From NCBI RefSeq assembly GCF_002224125.1, contig NZ_NCSM01000011.1:62001-126000 (forward strand): DNA of 64,000 nucleotides, in the 5' to 3' direction. Below are positions 1 to 10,484 of this stretch, in pieces. Below the pieces are notes generated by a model, which was given only the letters and a program-made list of their open reading frames with translations, did not search any database and was not told where the DNA came from. Source of the stretch: Streptomyces sp. NBS 14/10. GTDB taxonomy: Bacteria; Actinomycetota; Actinomycetes; Streptomycetales; Streptomycetaceae. Made by a program: the position numbers and the translations under genes. Numbering within the stretch: the stretch's first letter is position 1; every line of letters starts with the position of its first letter.

Positions 1-1
1 T

Positions 2-169
2 TACACACCGGCCTACCGCGCCGAACTCGATCACTTCATCGAGACCATTGGGAGCGGCACGGCGCCCGAGCCCGGCTTCGACGACGGCCGTGCCGCGCTC
101 GTACTGGCCGACGCGGCCGAGGAGAGCGTGCGCACCGGCCGTGTCGTGCCCGTCGGAGGCGCCCGATGA
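2..169 (+). CDS. Gfo/Idh/MocA-family dehydrogenase, C-terminal fragment (runs off the window)
   Basis: Only the last 55 codons are present, in frame from base 2. The reading (YTPAYRAELDHFIETI..., ending RTGRVVPVGGAR) is typical of the C-terminal helix of inositol 2-dehydrogenase-like NAD(P) oxidoreductases, where a His/Phe/Ile patch precedes a conserved run like DGRAALVLADAAEESVRTG. The catalytic and nucleotide-binding parts lie outside. The stop overlaps the start of the next gene as ATGA, so the two were co-translated. The next gene belongs to the same superfamily, which suggests a sugar or inositol catabolic operon entering from the left. Substrate cannot be told. Confidence 0.75.
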   Translation, partial: YTPAYRAELDHFIETIGSGTAPEPGFDDGRAALVLADAAEESVRTGRVVPVGGAR

Positions 170-410
170 AGCCGGTCCGCTGGGGAATGCTGTCGACCGC
201 GGGAATCGGCCGGGTGGTGGCCGCCGCGCTGACGTCCTCGCCGCACGCTGACCTGGTCGCCGTCGGCGGGCGCGACGCGGAACGCGCTCGGCGCTACGCC
301 GACGACATCGGCGCGGCGGTGAGCTTCGGCTCGTACGAGGAACTGCTCGCCTGCGACGACATCGAGGCGGTGTACGTGCCGCTGCCCATCTCGATGCACA
401 CCGAGTGGAA
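166..410 (+). pseudogene. Gfo/Idh/MocA-family oxidoreductase, N-terminal remnant cut by a deletion
   Basis: The start is normal: ATG overlapping the upstream stop, then a Rossmann entry (WGMLSTAGIGRVVAAAL), an acidic second strand, and the conserved YVPLPISMHTEW segment that normally leads into ALEAGKHVLCEKP. At about base 408-411 homology stops abruptly. The frame continues to 528 only as antisense of a kinase gene. The protein would keep about 82 residues and lose the catalytic EKP motif and the whole C-terminal domain, so it cannot be active. The break coincides with the truncated 3' end of the convergent kinase pseudogene, so one deletion probably removed the ends of both genes and anything between. 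Confidence 0.75.
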
Positions 411-1842
411 CAGCGTCGGGGCATTGTCGTCCGCCCAGGACAAGGTGGCCTCCGACGCCCACTCCTTGATGGTCGTGGGCACCGCCTCCTTGCGGGTCAG
501 CCGGAGCTGGACGGTCTTGTCTCCGTAGGCCACCCACTGGGAGGGGTTCCGGTGGTCCGCGCCGGAGTCCGAGCGGTCGTACTCGGCGGTGCCGGCGGGC
601 ACCGACACGATCGCGTCGAACTGCTTCTCGCGGTGGGCCGTCCAGGTGCCGGGACGCGGCGACGGGCTGCCGCTCGCGCTCGGGCCGGTGGTCTTCTCCG
701 CCACCGACTTCCCTCCGTCGTCGCCCGCGGTGACCCCCGCCCAGACGGCGCCCCCGGCGGCCACCACGCCGACCAGGGCGAAGGCGAGCAGCTGTCCGGT
801 GGTGTACCGGCGATTGGCGGCGTACGGGGGCTTGAGGGCGGGGCCGATGGTGTGGACATCAGCGGATGCGACCGCGGCGGGCGGCGCGCCGGCCCCGCCC
901 GTCGGCCCCGCCTTCCCCGTGCTCTCCCCGAACTCCGCCAGCTGCCAGCCGTGCTGGGTCGCCACCAACGGTTCGGGGCCGTCCGGTGCGGGCCGTCCCT
1001 CGGCCACCGCCCGCAGCGTGGCCGCGGCGGACGACGCGTCGGGCCGCCGGCTCCTTGGCGAGGAGCCGCAGGATCAGGGGCCCGAGCGGCCCCGCCTGTT
1101 CGAGCCGGGGCGGTTCGGCGGCCAGGATCGCGGCGAGCGTGGACTCGAGCGTGTCCCGCCGGAAGGGGGTCCAGCCCTCGACGGCCGCGTACAGCACCAC
1201 CCCCAGGGACCACAGGTCCGCCGCCGCGCCGGCGCCGCGGCCCGACATCCGCTCCGGGGCGATGAACTCGATCGATCCGACGAACTCCCCGCTGGCGGTG
1301 AGGGATTCCTCGCCCAGGATGTGTGCGATGCCGAAGTCGGTGAGCACGACCCGGCCGTCCTGTCCGAGCAGCACGTTCGCGGGTTTCACATCGCGGTGGA
1401 TGACACGGACGGAGTGCGCGGCCGACAGGGCCTCCACGACGGCGAGACCGATCCGCGCGGACTCGGCGGGCGGCAGAGCCCCGTGCCGCAGCACCTTGTC
1501 CAGGGCCTCGCCGCGGACCAACTCCATGACGATCCAGGGCAACCCGTCCTCGACGACCACGTCGTGGATGGCGACCGCGGCGGGATGCTCGACGCGCGCG
1601 GCGGCGCGGGCCTCGCGGTAGAGGCGTTCGGCGGCCTGGTGGAAGGCGGGATCCTCGGGGTCGCCGGAGATCTTCGGCTGCTTGACGGCGACCTCACGGT
1701 CGACGAGCTCATCATGCGCCCGCCATACGGTGCCCATCCCGCCGGAGCCGATACGCTAGGCGATCCGGTAACGGCCGCCTATCAGCCACCCCTCGATTCC
1801 CGCGCGTCCCGCGCGTCCACCGCTGTCGCTGCCGTAGCTCAT
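411..1842 (-). pseudogene. Hanks-type Ser/Thr protein kinase with one TM segment, disrupted three times
   Basis: Read from ATG at 1842, the protein starts MSYGSDSGG and reaches the glycine-rich loop RIGSGGMGTVW. Codon 29 just before it is TAG (complement of 1756-1758), where the family has Glu or another residue. Downstream the kinase is complete: catalytic HRDVKPANVLL, DFGIA, APERMSG and DLWSLGVVLYAAVEG. Near 1044-1052 the frame shifts (LAKEPAAR, then PDASSAAATLRAVAEGRPAP in the next frame), followed by a TM helix (LLAFALVGVVAAGGAVWAG) and an extracellular domain that stops at the deletion junction near 411. Restart at Met 1737 would lack most of the ATP-binding loop. A decayed membrane kinase; sequencing error cannot explain all three lesions easily. 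Confidence 0.8.
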
Positions 1843-1926
1843 GCCCCATCAGTACCGTGTGGGTTCTTGCCTTGTCGACGCGGGGCCGACTTTCCCGGCG
1901 GTCAGTCGTCGCATACGCCGACCGGG

Positions 1927-2682
1927 TCAGTGCGCCAGCCGCCCCAGCAGCGAGGAGGCCGCCGCGATACCGGCCGCCGCGGCCAGCACCAGGACGAGGT
2001 AGTCGAGTGCGAGATGGTGCGGTGTGCCGAGCAGCAGTCCGCGCAACGCGTCGACCTGGTAGCTCAGCGGATTGGCGGTGCTGACGGCCTGGAGCCAGCC
2101 GGGCATGAGCGCGACCGGATACAGCGCGTTGGAGCCGAAGAACAGCGGCATGGTGATGGCCTGCCCGATGCCCATCAGCCGGTCGCGGGTCAACACGATC
2201 CCCGCGATGGTCATCGACAGACAGGAGAAGAAGGCCGAGCCCAGGATCACCGCGACGGCCACCCCGAGCAGCCGCAGCGGATTCCAGGTCAGCGCCACCC
2301 CGAGCAGCGCCGCGATAACGATCACCACGACCGCCTGGATCAGCGCCTTCACCCCGGCGGCGAAGGCCTTGCCGGTGATCAGGGCGGCGCGCGGGGTCGG
2401 GGTGACCAGCAGTTTGGTGAGGATCCCGGCGTCCCGCTCCCAGATGATCTGGATCCCGTAGAAGATGGCGATGAACATCGCGGACTGGGCGATGATGCCG
2501 GGCGCGAGATAGTCGATATACGGTGTGCCGCCGGTCGGTATGGCCTTGAGCCGGGTGAAGGTCTCACCGAAGATCAGCAGCCAGAGGGCAGGCTGGACGG
2601 CCCGGGTGTACAGCTCGGTGCGGTCGTGCCGCAGCTTCTGCAGCTCGACCACGCACATCGCGCCGACCCGCGCGGGCAGCAT
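1927..2682 (-). CDS. ABC-2 type transporter permease (drug-exporter type)
   Basis: The 251-residue protein has six hydrophobic segments and the ABC-2 family pattern: an N-terminal ELQKLRHDRTELYTRAVQPALWLLIFG segment, IWERDAGILTKLLVTPTPR after the second helix, and a C-terminal NPLSYQVDALRGLLLG motif. This is the DrrB/daunorubicin-exporter-like class, which pumps hydrophobic compounds out using a separate ATPase. The ATG at 2682 is the only usable start after the upstream stop at 2752; no other start codon lies between them. The partner ATPase just upstream is a pseudogene, so this permease is probably an orphan unless another ATPase serves it. The reading frame itself looks intact. Confidence 0.85.
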   Translation of the reverse strand: MLPARVGAMCVVELQKLRHDRTELYTRAVQPALWLLIFGETFTRLKAIPTGGTPYIDYLAPGIIAQSAMFIAIFYGIQIIWERDAGILTKLLVTPTPRAALITGKAFAAGVKALIQAVVVIVIAALLGVALTWNPLRLLGVAVAVILGSAFFSCLSMTIAGIVLTRDRLMGIGQAITMPLFFGSNALYPVALMPGWLQAVSTANPLSYQVDALRGLLLGTPHHLALDYLVLVLAAAAGIAAASSLLGRLAH

Positions 2683-2751
2683 CCGCCAGCCGGTGCGGGG
2701 GCGCGGCGGCGTCAGCAGCGGATCGGGCCGTCCGGCGCGAGCCCGACCGTC

Positions 2752-3502
2752 TCAGCCGACCCGGGACGCGGTGCGACGGGTGCTTCGGACATCGCGGAAG
2801 TCTCCTCCCTGCTCATCGAGTCCCTGCTCATCGAGTCCCTGCTCATCGAGACCGCGGCCGGCGACGTCCCGGAAGACGTCCTCCAGGGTCGGCGCGGGAT
2901 CGGCCTTCCCCTCCGCCCGGCGGCGGTCGGCCAGCTCGGAGCGCAGTTCCTCCGGCGTGCCGAGGACGTGGATCCGGCCGCGGTGCATCGGCGCGACCCG
3001 GTCGCAGTACTGGTCGGCCTCGTCCATGTAGTGCGTGGTGACCAGCACGGTCATGCCGGTGGCCGTCCGTACCGTGTTGATGTGCTCCCATACGCTGGTG
3101 CGGGCGATCGGGTCGAGGCCGATCGTCGGCTCGTCCAGCATCGTAGCCGGACCGCGCTGACCAGGGCCTGGGCCAGTTCGAGGCGGCGGACCAGGCCGCC
3201 GGAGTACGTCTTGGCGAGCCGGTCGGCCGCCGCGGTGAGATCGACCGCCTCCAGCGCCCGCGCCACGCGGGCGGCCCGCTCCCGGCGGGTGACATCGAAG
3301 ACGCGGGCGAACAGCTCCACATTTCCCGGCCGGTGAGCCCGGCGTCGGCCGGCAGCTGCTGCGGTACGTAGCCCAGTAGTCTGCGGACCGCCATCCGCTC
3401 CTTCGCCGCGTCGTGCCCGACCGCCTTGGTCTCCCCGAACGCGTACCGCAGCCCCTCGCAGACGAGCGCGGGCTGAGCGGTGGTTTCCCGGACGTCGGTC
3501 AT
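2752..3502 (-). pseudogene. ABC transporter ATPase lacking Walker A, with two frameshifts
   Basis: The start overlaps the MarR stop (ATGA at 3499-3502). The protein begins MTDVRETTAQPALVCEGLRY and reaches FGETKAV, then jumps straight to GHDAAKERMAVRRLLGYVPQ. The roughly 50-55 residues that normally hold the P-loop GPNGAGKST are missing in frame. Near 3322 one G appears lost (GREN becomes GREM), and a second shift lies at about 3141-3160, just before Walker B (MLDEPTIGLDP). The signature is recognisable only as YSGGLVRRLELAQAL. The switch-His segment and a DrrA-like C-terminus follow. With no ATP-binding loop the product cannot work even if the frameshifts were sequencing errors. Confidence 0.85.
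2806..2850. repeat. 15-bp unit repeated three times in tandem
   Basis: TCCCTGCTCATCGAG occurs three times head to tail without a mismatch (2806-2820, 2821-2835, 2836-2850). On the minus strand it adds three copies of LDEQG to the C-terminal tail of the ATPase pseudogene. The unit is a multiple of three, so copy changes do not shift the frame. Replication slippage is the likely origin. Confidence 0.95.
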
Positions 3503-3954
3503 ATCCCATCCACCTCCTCATGAAGGTTCTCGGCCAGTTTGCGCAGCGCCGGAACGGCGGCGGCCAGCGCCACCCGCTCGCTCTCGGACAGCCGCGCCAC
3601 CTGCTCGCGGACCAGCGCGCCACGCCGTACCTGCCACTCCCGCAGCCGGGCCTGGGCGGCGGGGGTGGCCGTCAGCAGCGCGGAGCGCCGGTCCTCGGGG
3701 TCGGTCTCGCGGTGCAGATAGCCGGCCTTCACCAGCTGGTTGACCAGGGTGGAGACCGAGTTGCCCGCGAGGTAGAGCTCCTTGGCCGCGGCCGACACCC
3801 GGATCCGGGGGCTGGCCACGACCAGCCGCAACAGGTCCACCTGGGCACCGCGCAGCCGCGGCTCCGTCATTCCGGCCCGCAGCCGCCGCCGGATCAGCCG
3901 CTGGACTCCGGCCAGCACATCGGCGAACGAGTCGGGGAACTCCGCTGTGGCCAT
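3499..3954 (-). CDS. MarR-family transcriptional regulator
   Basis: A 151-residue winged-helix protein. The core reads LRGAQVDLLRLVVASP, then the recognition helix region AAAKELYLAGNSVSTLVNQLVKAGYLHRETDPEDRRSALL; the DRR at the wing tip is the MarR hallmark. I chose the ATG at 3954 because GAGGGG sits five bases upstream and a longer reading from 4068 adds a sequence with no family resemblance. It is translationally coupled to the broken ABC ATPase (TCAT overlap), so it is the regulator of that exporter operon. A perfect inverted repeat lies just before the start, which implies autorepression relieved by a ligand of the exporter. Confidence 0.9.
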   Translation of the reverse strand: MATAEFPDSFADVLAGVQRLIRRRLRAGMTEPRLRGAQVDLLRLVVASPRIRVSAAAKELYLAGNSVSTLVNQLVKAGYLHRETDPEDRRSALLTATPAAQARLREWQVRRGALVREQVARLSESERVALAAAVPALRKLAENLHEEVDGI

Positions 3955-3964
3955 GCCCCTCACA

Positions 3965-3985
3965 TTACCTCTCAATGAGAGGTAA
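3965..3985. promoter_or_regulatory. Perfect 10-1-10 palindrome, probable MarR operator
   Basis: Arms TTACCTCTCA and TGAGAGGTAA flank one central A, with no mismatch. The site lies 10 bp upstream of the MarR start codon, abutting its ribosome site, and 114 bp upstream of the divergent ferredoxin gene. Bound repressor would block the MarR/ABC operon and could also touch the divergent promoter. Size and symmetry suit a MarR dimer. Confidence 0.75.
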
Positions 3986-4018
3986 CTGGGCGAGCGGCGT
4001 TTCGTGCCCTTGTCGGCT

Positions 4019-4029
4019 CCTTGACAAGG
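4019..4029. promoter_or_regulatory. TTGACA box inside a small palindrome, possible ferredoxin operon promoter
   Basis: CCTTGACAAGG is an 11-bp palindrome that contains a consensus -35 hexamer (4021-4026) on the plus strand. I see no good TATAAT-like -10 at 17-18 bp, so the promoter assignment is weak. It lies about 70 bp before the GTG start of the Rieske ferredoxin gene. Confidence 0.3.
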
Positions 4030-4098
4030 AATATGGCCGACTCCACACTGACGTTGCGCGTGACGCAATCAGTTTCATCATATGCATCCGAGGTGGTC

Positions 4099-4464
4099 GT
4101 GAAGATTCCCGTATGCCGTCTCGCCGATCTGCCGCGAGGCGAGGCCTTCCGGTTCGAGAACACCCCTCCCCTAGCGGTGTTCCACACCGATGACGGTGAG
4201 GTCTACGCCATCGACGACACCTGCACCCACCAGGACGCCTCGCTGTCCGACGGCTGGCTGGAGGGGTGCGAGGTCGAGTGCCCGCTGCACGCCTCGAAGT
4301 TCGATCTGCGCACGGGCCGGGTGGACGCCCCTCCGGCCAAGCTCCCCGTCCGCACCCACCAGGTCGTTGTCGAGGGCGGCATGATCTACGTACAACTGTC
4401 CCTGGACGCGCCCAACCTCCCGCCGTGCGTAGCCCACCGCCTGGCCGGCGAGGGGGTGGCATGA
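4099..4464 (+). CDS. Rieske-type [2Fe-2S] ferredoxin
   Basis: A 121-residue small Rieske protein that passes electrons to a Rieske oxygenase. The cluster ligands are Cys42 and His44 (DDTCTHQDASLSDG) and Cys61 and His64 (ECPLHASKFD), in the usual bacterial dioxygenase ferredoxin spacing. I chose GTG at 4099, with GAGG five bases upstream, since the product then starts VKIPVCRLADLP as in this family; an ATG at 4021 would add 26 unrelated residues. Its stop overlaps the reductase start (ATGA), so the two are coupled. With the FAD reductase and the oxygenase 1.2 kb downstream it forms a three-component oxygenase. Confidence 0.92.
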   Translation: MKIPVCRLADLPRGEAFRFENTPPLAVFHTDDGEVYAIDDTCTHQDASLSDGWLEGCEVECPLHASKFDLRTGRVDAPPAKLPVRTHQVVVEGGMIYVQLSLDAPNLPPCVAHRLAGEGVA

Positions 4465-5642
4465 GGACCGTGGCCATCGTCGGTGCGTCGCTCGCCGGAC
4501 TGTCGGCCGCCCGCGCACTGCGCAACCAGGGCTACGACGGACGCCTCGTCATCCTCGGCGAGGAGGCCCATCGCCCCTACGACAGGCCGCCGCTGTCGAA
4601 GGAGTTCCTGGCCGGAGACATACCGGAGTCCGCCCTCGCGCTCGAGACGGACGACGAAGCCCTCGACGCCCACTGGATGCTCGGCACACGCGCCGTCGGC
4701 CTCGACCGGTCCGACCGCGCGATACGGCTGTCGGACGGCGGCACGGTCCACGCCGACGGGGTGGTGGTGGCCACCGGAGCGGCGGCCCGCACCCTGCCCG
4801 CGGGACACGGCCTCGCCGGTGTCCATGTGCTGCGTACCCTCGACGACGCCCGTGCGCTGCGCGAAGACCTTTCGCGCGGAGGCACCCTCGTGGTGGTCGG
4901 CGGTGGGTTCATCGGCGCCGAGGTCGCCTCGACGGCCCGGTCGCTGGGCCTCGAGGTCACCGTCGTCTCGGCCACACCGACCCCGCTCGCCGGTCCGCTC
5001 GGACCCGAGATGAGCGGGCTCGTCTCCACCCTCCACGCCGAGCACGGCGTCCGGTTGCTGTGCGGCACGGGCGTACGGGGGCTCAGTGGCCGGGACCGGG
5101 TGGAGGCGGTGCTGCTCGAGGACGGCCGCCGCCTCGCGGCCGACACCGTCGTCGTCGGAGTGGGCGCCCGCCCCTGCGTCGAATGGCTCGACGGCTCGGG
5201 CGTGGCGCTGGCGGACGGTGTGCGGTGTGACGCCGGCGGCGGTACGAGCGTTCCGGGGATCGTCGCGGTCGGCGACTGCGCGGCCTGGTACGACCCCACG
5301 CTCGGGGCACACCGCCGGGTCGAGCACTGGACCGGGGCGCTGGAGCGCGCGGCGGCCGCCGTGACCACCCTGCTCTCCGGCGGCGCCGCCACCCCCGAGC
5401 CCGTCCGCCCCCCGTACTTCTGGTCCGACCAGTACGGTGTCCGCCTCCAGTTCGCCGGATACGCCGCCGAGGCGGACCGGGTGACGATCGAGGAGGGCGC
5501 GGCCGACGACCGCAGCTTCCTGGCCGTCTCCTGGCGCGCGCACCGCCCGGTCGCGGTGCTCGGCGTGAACCGGGCCAAGCCGTTCATGCGCTGGCGCCGA
5601 CGGCTGGCCACGGAGGCGGCGCAGCGGGCCGGATCCTTCTGA
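4461..5642 (+). CDS. FAD-dependent NAD(P)H:ferredoxin reductase
   Basis: A 393-residue reductase of the bacterial oxygenase-coupled type (BphA4/rubredoxin reductase-like). It has the FAD Rossmann motif VAIVGASLAGLSAARAL, the RPYDRPPLSK segment typical of this family, a second Rossmann motif for NAD(P)H (LVVVGGGFIGAEVASTARSLG), and the FAD-ribityl motif VPGIVAVGDCAAWYD. The C-terminal oxygenase-coupled domain is present (YFWSDQYGVRLQFAGYA). It would carry electrons from NAD(P)H to the Rieske ferredoxin encoded just upstream. Start ATG overlaps the ferredoxin stop. Confidence 0.92.
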   Translation: MRTVAIVGASLAGLSAARALRNQGYDGRLVILGEEAHRPYDRPPLSKEFLAGDIPESALALETDDEALDAHWMLGTRAVGLDRSDRAIRLSDGGTVHADGVVVATGAAARTLPAGHGLAGVHVLRTLDDARALREDLSRGGTLVVVGGGFIGAEVASTARSLGLEVTVVSATPTPLAGPLGPEMSGLVSTLHAEHGVRLLCGTGVRGLSGRDRVEAVLLEDGRRLAADTVVVGVGARPCVEWLDGSGVALADGVRCDAGGGTSVPGIVAVGDCAAWYDPTLGAHRRVEHWTGALERAAAAVTTLLSGGAATPEPVRPPYFWSDQYGVRLQFAGYAAEADRVTIEEGAADDRSFLAVSWRAHRPVAVLGVNRAKPFMRWRRRLATEAAQRAGSF

Positions 5643-5698
5643 GGCACCGGCCTCCCCACGTGTCAGCCCCTTCCGCGACGTACCCCTCGAGGAGCACC

Positions 5699-6820
5699 GT
5701 GCCCACCACCAGCCTGCCCCCCAGCTTGATCCGCACGTTGTCGGGGGAGCACTACACCGATCCCGCGATCTTCGCGCTCGAGCAGGAGCGCGTCTTCGAG
5801 GCCATGTGGTTCTGCGTGGCCCGCTCCGCCGATCTGGCCAAGCCGGGTCAGTTCCGTACGCACCAGGTCGGGCGGGAGAGCGTGTTGATCTCCCGTTCGC
5901 GGGACGGCTCGGTCAAGGGGTTCTTGAACATCTGCCGCCACCGGGGCGCCAAGCTGTGTCTGGAGGAGTCGGGTGAGGTCAAGCGGGCCTTCCAGTGCCC
6001 TTACCACGCCTGGACCTACGGCCTGGACGGAAAGCTCGTCGCGGCCCCGAATCTGACGTCGATGCCGGATCTCGACCGGGTGGAGTACGGCCTGGTCCAT
6101 GTGCATATCCGGGAGTGGCTGGGCCATGTGTGGGTGTCACTTGCCGACACTCCCCCGTCGTTCGAACAGGACGTGATCGGCGCGGTGATCGAGCGTCTGG
6201 GCGATGTGGCGGCGATCGACAACTACGGCATCGAGAACCTCGAGGTGGGTCGGCGGATCACCTATGACGTCAAGGCCAACTGGAAGCTCATCGTCGAGAA
6301 CTTCATGGAGTGCTACCACTGCGCCACCATCCACCCGGAGCTTACGGAGGTGCTGCCGGAGTTCGCCGACGGGTACGCGGCTCAGTACTACGTCGGTCAT
6401 GGCGCGGAGTTCGGCGAGGATGTCCAGGGGTTCACCGTCGACGGCGGTGTGGGGCTCGACCGGATCCCCGGCGTCGGAGAGGACCAGGACCGGCGCTACT
6501 ACGCGATCACTGTCAGACCGCAGGTCTTCATCAACCTGGTGCCGGACCATGTGATCTTCCACCGGATGTATCCGATGGCGCCCGACCGCACGGTCGTGGA
6601 GTGCGACTGGCTCTATCTGCCGCATGTGGTGGAGAGCGGTCAGGACGTGGACCGTTCGGTCGAGCTGTTCCACCGGGTCAACCAGCAGGACTTCGACGCC
6701 TGCGAGCGCACCCAGCCAGCGATGAGCTCACGGGCCTACGCCAAGGGCGGCGTGCTGGTGCCCAGCGAACACCACATCGGCGAATTCCACACCTGGCTCC
6801 AGAACAAGCTGAGCGTCTGA
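5699..6820 (+). CDS. Rieske non-haem iron oxygenase, glycine-betaine/carnitine-type demethylase
   Basis: A 373-residue oxygenase large subunit. The Rieske centre is Cys79-X-His81 and Cys100-X2-His103 (NICRHRGAKLC, FQCPYHAW). The mononuclear iron site is His207 and His212 in ENFMECYHCATIHPEL, with an Asp in the late segment NQQDFDACE. Sequence style (EHHIGEFHTWLQNKL at the C-terminus) and the neighbouring dimethylglycine-dehydrogenase-like gene point to removal of a methyl group from glycine betaine or a related quaternary amine, giving formaldehyde and dimethylglycine. GTG 5699 is preceded by GAGGAG at four bases; a GTG at 5660 has no good site. An aromatic substrate is the main alternative. 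Confidence 0.8.
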   Translation: MPTTSLPPSLIRTLSGEHYTDPAIFALEQERVFEAMWFCVARSADLAKPGQFRTHQVGRESVLISRSRDGSVKGFLNICRHRGAKLCLEESGEVKRAFQCPYHAWTYGLDGKLVAAPNLTSMPDLDRVEYGLVHVHIREWLGHVWVSLADTPPSFEQDVIGAVIERLGDVAAIDNYGIENLEVGRRITYDVKANWKLIVENFMECYHCATIHPELTEVLPEFADGYAAQYYVGHGAEFGEDVQGFTVDGGVGLDRIPGVGEDQDRRYYAITVRPQVFINLVPDHVIFHRMYPMAPDRTVVECDWLYLPHVVESGQDVDRSVELFHRVNQQDFDACERTQPAMSSRAYAKGGVLVPSEHHIGEFHTWLQNKLSV

Positions 6821-6946
6821 CACAAGCCACGGTCCGCCGGGTGACACCGGAGTTGTCCGCCGCTCACCCGGTGGGCGAACTCGCCGACCGCGGCGACTAC
6901 GGACCGGGCCGGCAAGGGCGCCCCACCGAGCCGGGACGCGGGAGGC

Positions 6947-7744
6947 TCAGCCCAGGTAGCCCAGCCGGTGGCTGATCTCCTCCGCACCCCCGACAAGTGC
7001 CGGCGCGACCTCGCGCATCCGCTCCTCCGTGAAGCGGTACGCCGGCCCCGACGCGCTGATCGCGGCGACGACCTCGCCGTCCCGCGACCGGATGGGGGCC
7101 GCCATGGCGTGCAGCCCGACCTCGAGCTCTTCGAACGTCACCGCGTATCCGCGCTCCCGCGCCTCGGCGAGGTTCTTCTCCAGCTTCGTCTTGGCGGTGA
7201 TGGTGTGCGGGGTCAGCTTCTTCATGCCGAACTCCCCCAGCAGCTGGGCGCGGTCCTTCGCGGGCAGGTGCGCCAGCAGGATCTTGCCGCTGGAGGTGGC
7301 GTGTGGCGGGGTGAGCTGCCCGACCCAGTTGTGTGCGCCGACCGCGCCGGGGCCGCGCACCTGGTAGAGATTGACCGCGTAGTGCTCCTGGAGCACACCG
7401 ATGTTGACGGTCTCACCGATCTCCTCGGCGAGCCGTTCGCAGACGGGTCGGCTCTGCTGGGTGACATCGATACGGCCGGTGACCGCGCCGGCCAGGCGCA
7501 CGATGCCAAAGCCCAGGCGGTATTTGCCACGCTCGGTGGCCTGCTCCACCAGACCGCGTGACTCCAGCGCTCCGAGCAGGCGGAACGCGGTCGACTTGTG
7601 CACGTCAATCTCGGCTGCGACTTCACTGACACCCGCCTCGCCACGCTGGGCCAGGATCTCCAAGACGCTCACGGCGCGATCGACGGACTGCACCCCTGTT
7701 GTTGCGGGGCCGGCTGTTTCGTTAGCTGCCGCGTGGTTGCTCAT
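6947..7744 (-). CDS. IclR-family regulator of the demethylation cluster
   Basis: A 265-residue regulator. The N-terminal winged helix (VQSVDRAVSVLEILAQRGEAGVSEVAAEIDVHKSTAFRLLGALESRGLVEQ) is followed by the IclR ligand domain with TPPHATSSGKILLAHLP, RGYAVTFEELEVGLHAMAAPIR and VVAAISASGPAYRFT. It is convergent with the oxygenase gene and divergent from the dehydrogenase gene, so it probably controls both. No ribosome site precedes ATG 7744. TATAGT ends five bases before it, so the mRNA may be leaderless. A betaine-pathway intermediate is a plausible effector, but nothing in the sequence proves it. Confidence 0.9.
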   Translation of the reverse strand: MSNHAAANETAGPATTGVQSVDRAVSVLEILAQRGEAGVSEVAAEIDVHKSTAFRLLGALESRGLVEQATERGKYRLGFGIVRLAGAVTGRIDVTQQSRPVCERLAEEIGETVNIGVLQEHYAVNLYQVRGPGAVGAHNWVGQLTPPHATSSGKILLAHLPAKDRAQLLGEFGMKKLTPHTITAKTKLEKNLAEARERGYAVTFEELEVGLHAMAAPIRSRDGEVVAAISASGPAYRFTEERMREVAPALVGGAEEISHRLGYLG

Positions 7745-10297
<2,553 letters not shown>

Positions 10298-10312
10298 GAA
10301 GGAGCCCGGCCC

Positions 10313-10360
10313 GTGACCGCAACCACCCTCGACGGCCGCGGCACCGCGGCCTGGCTGTGA
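10313..10360 (+). pseudogene. 15-codon remnant resembling the start of folD
   Basis: GAAGGAG followed by GTG at 10313 opens a 15-codon frame VTATTLDGRGTAAWL ending in TGA. FolD (methylenetetrahydrofolate dehydrogenase/cyclohydrolase) proteins of actinomycetes usually begin MTA..LDG..TAA, so the match is short but position-specific. folD is a sensible next gene here because the dehydrogenase delivers one-carbon units to folate. I read it as the 5' stub of a deleted gene. A real 15-residue peptide is possible but less likely. Confidence 0.4.
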
Positions 10361-10449
10361 CCCGAGGATCGAGCACCCCAAGAATGTGTCCGGACGCGAA
10401 ATCACTCGGGCGGAGCAGCGTATGCCCCGCCCGTGTTGCGGCGTCACTC

Positions 10450-10484
10450 CGGCGAGTGTTGGGTGGCGGCGAGGAGACTCGCCG
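10450..10484 (+). promoter_or_regulatory. Hairpin that encloses the ribosome site of the hydrolase gene
   Basis: CGGCGAGT (10450-10457) pairs perfectly with ACTCGCCG (10477-10484), which ends at the base before the ATG. The likely ribosome site GAGGAG (10471-10476) is in the loop next to the right arm. In the mRNA this would hamper initiation. It may simply be chance in GC-rich DNA. Confidence 0.4.

Noticed and set aside
589..3336. A 915-codon plus-strand open frame opposite the kinase and ABC pseudogenes
   Set aside because: Its composition is low-complexity Arg/Gly/Pro, it has no family motifs, and it is antisense to recognisable kinase and ABC domains. Long antisense frames are normal in GC-rich DNA.
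4021..4098. ATG 4021 as the start of the Rieske ferredoxin
   Set aside because: It adds 26 residues unlike the family; GTG 4099 has a good ribosome site and a standard N-terminus.
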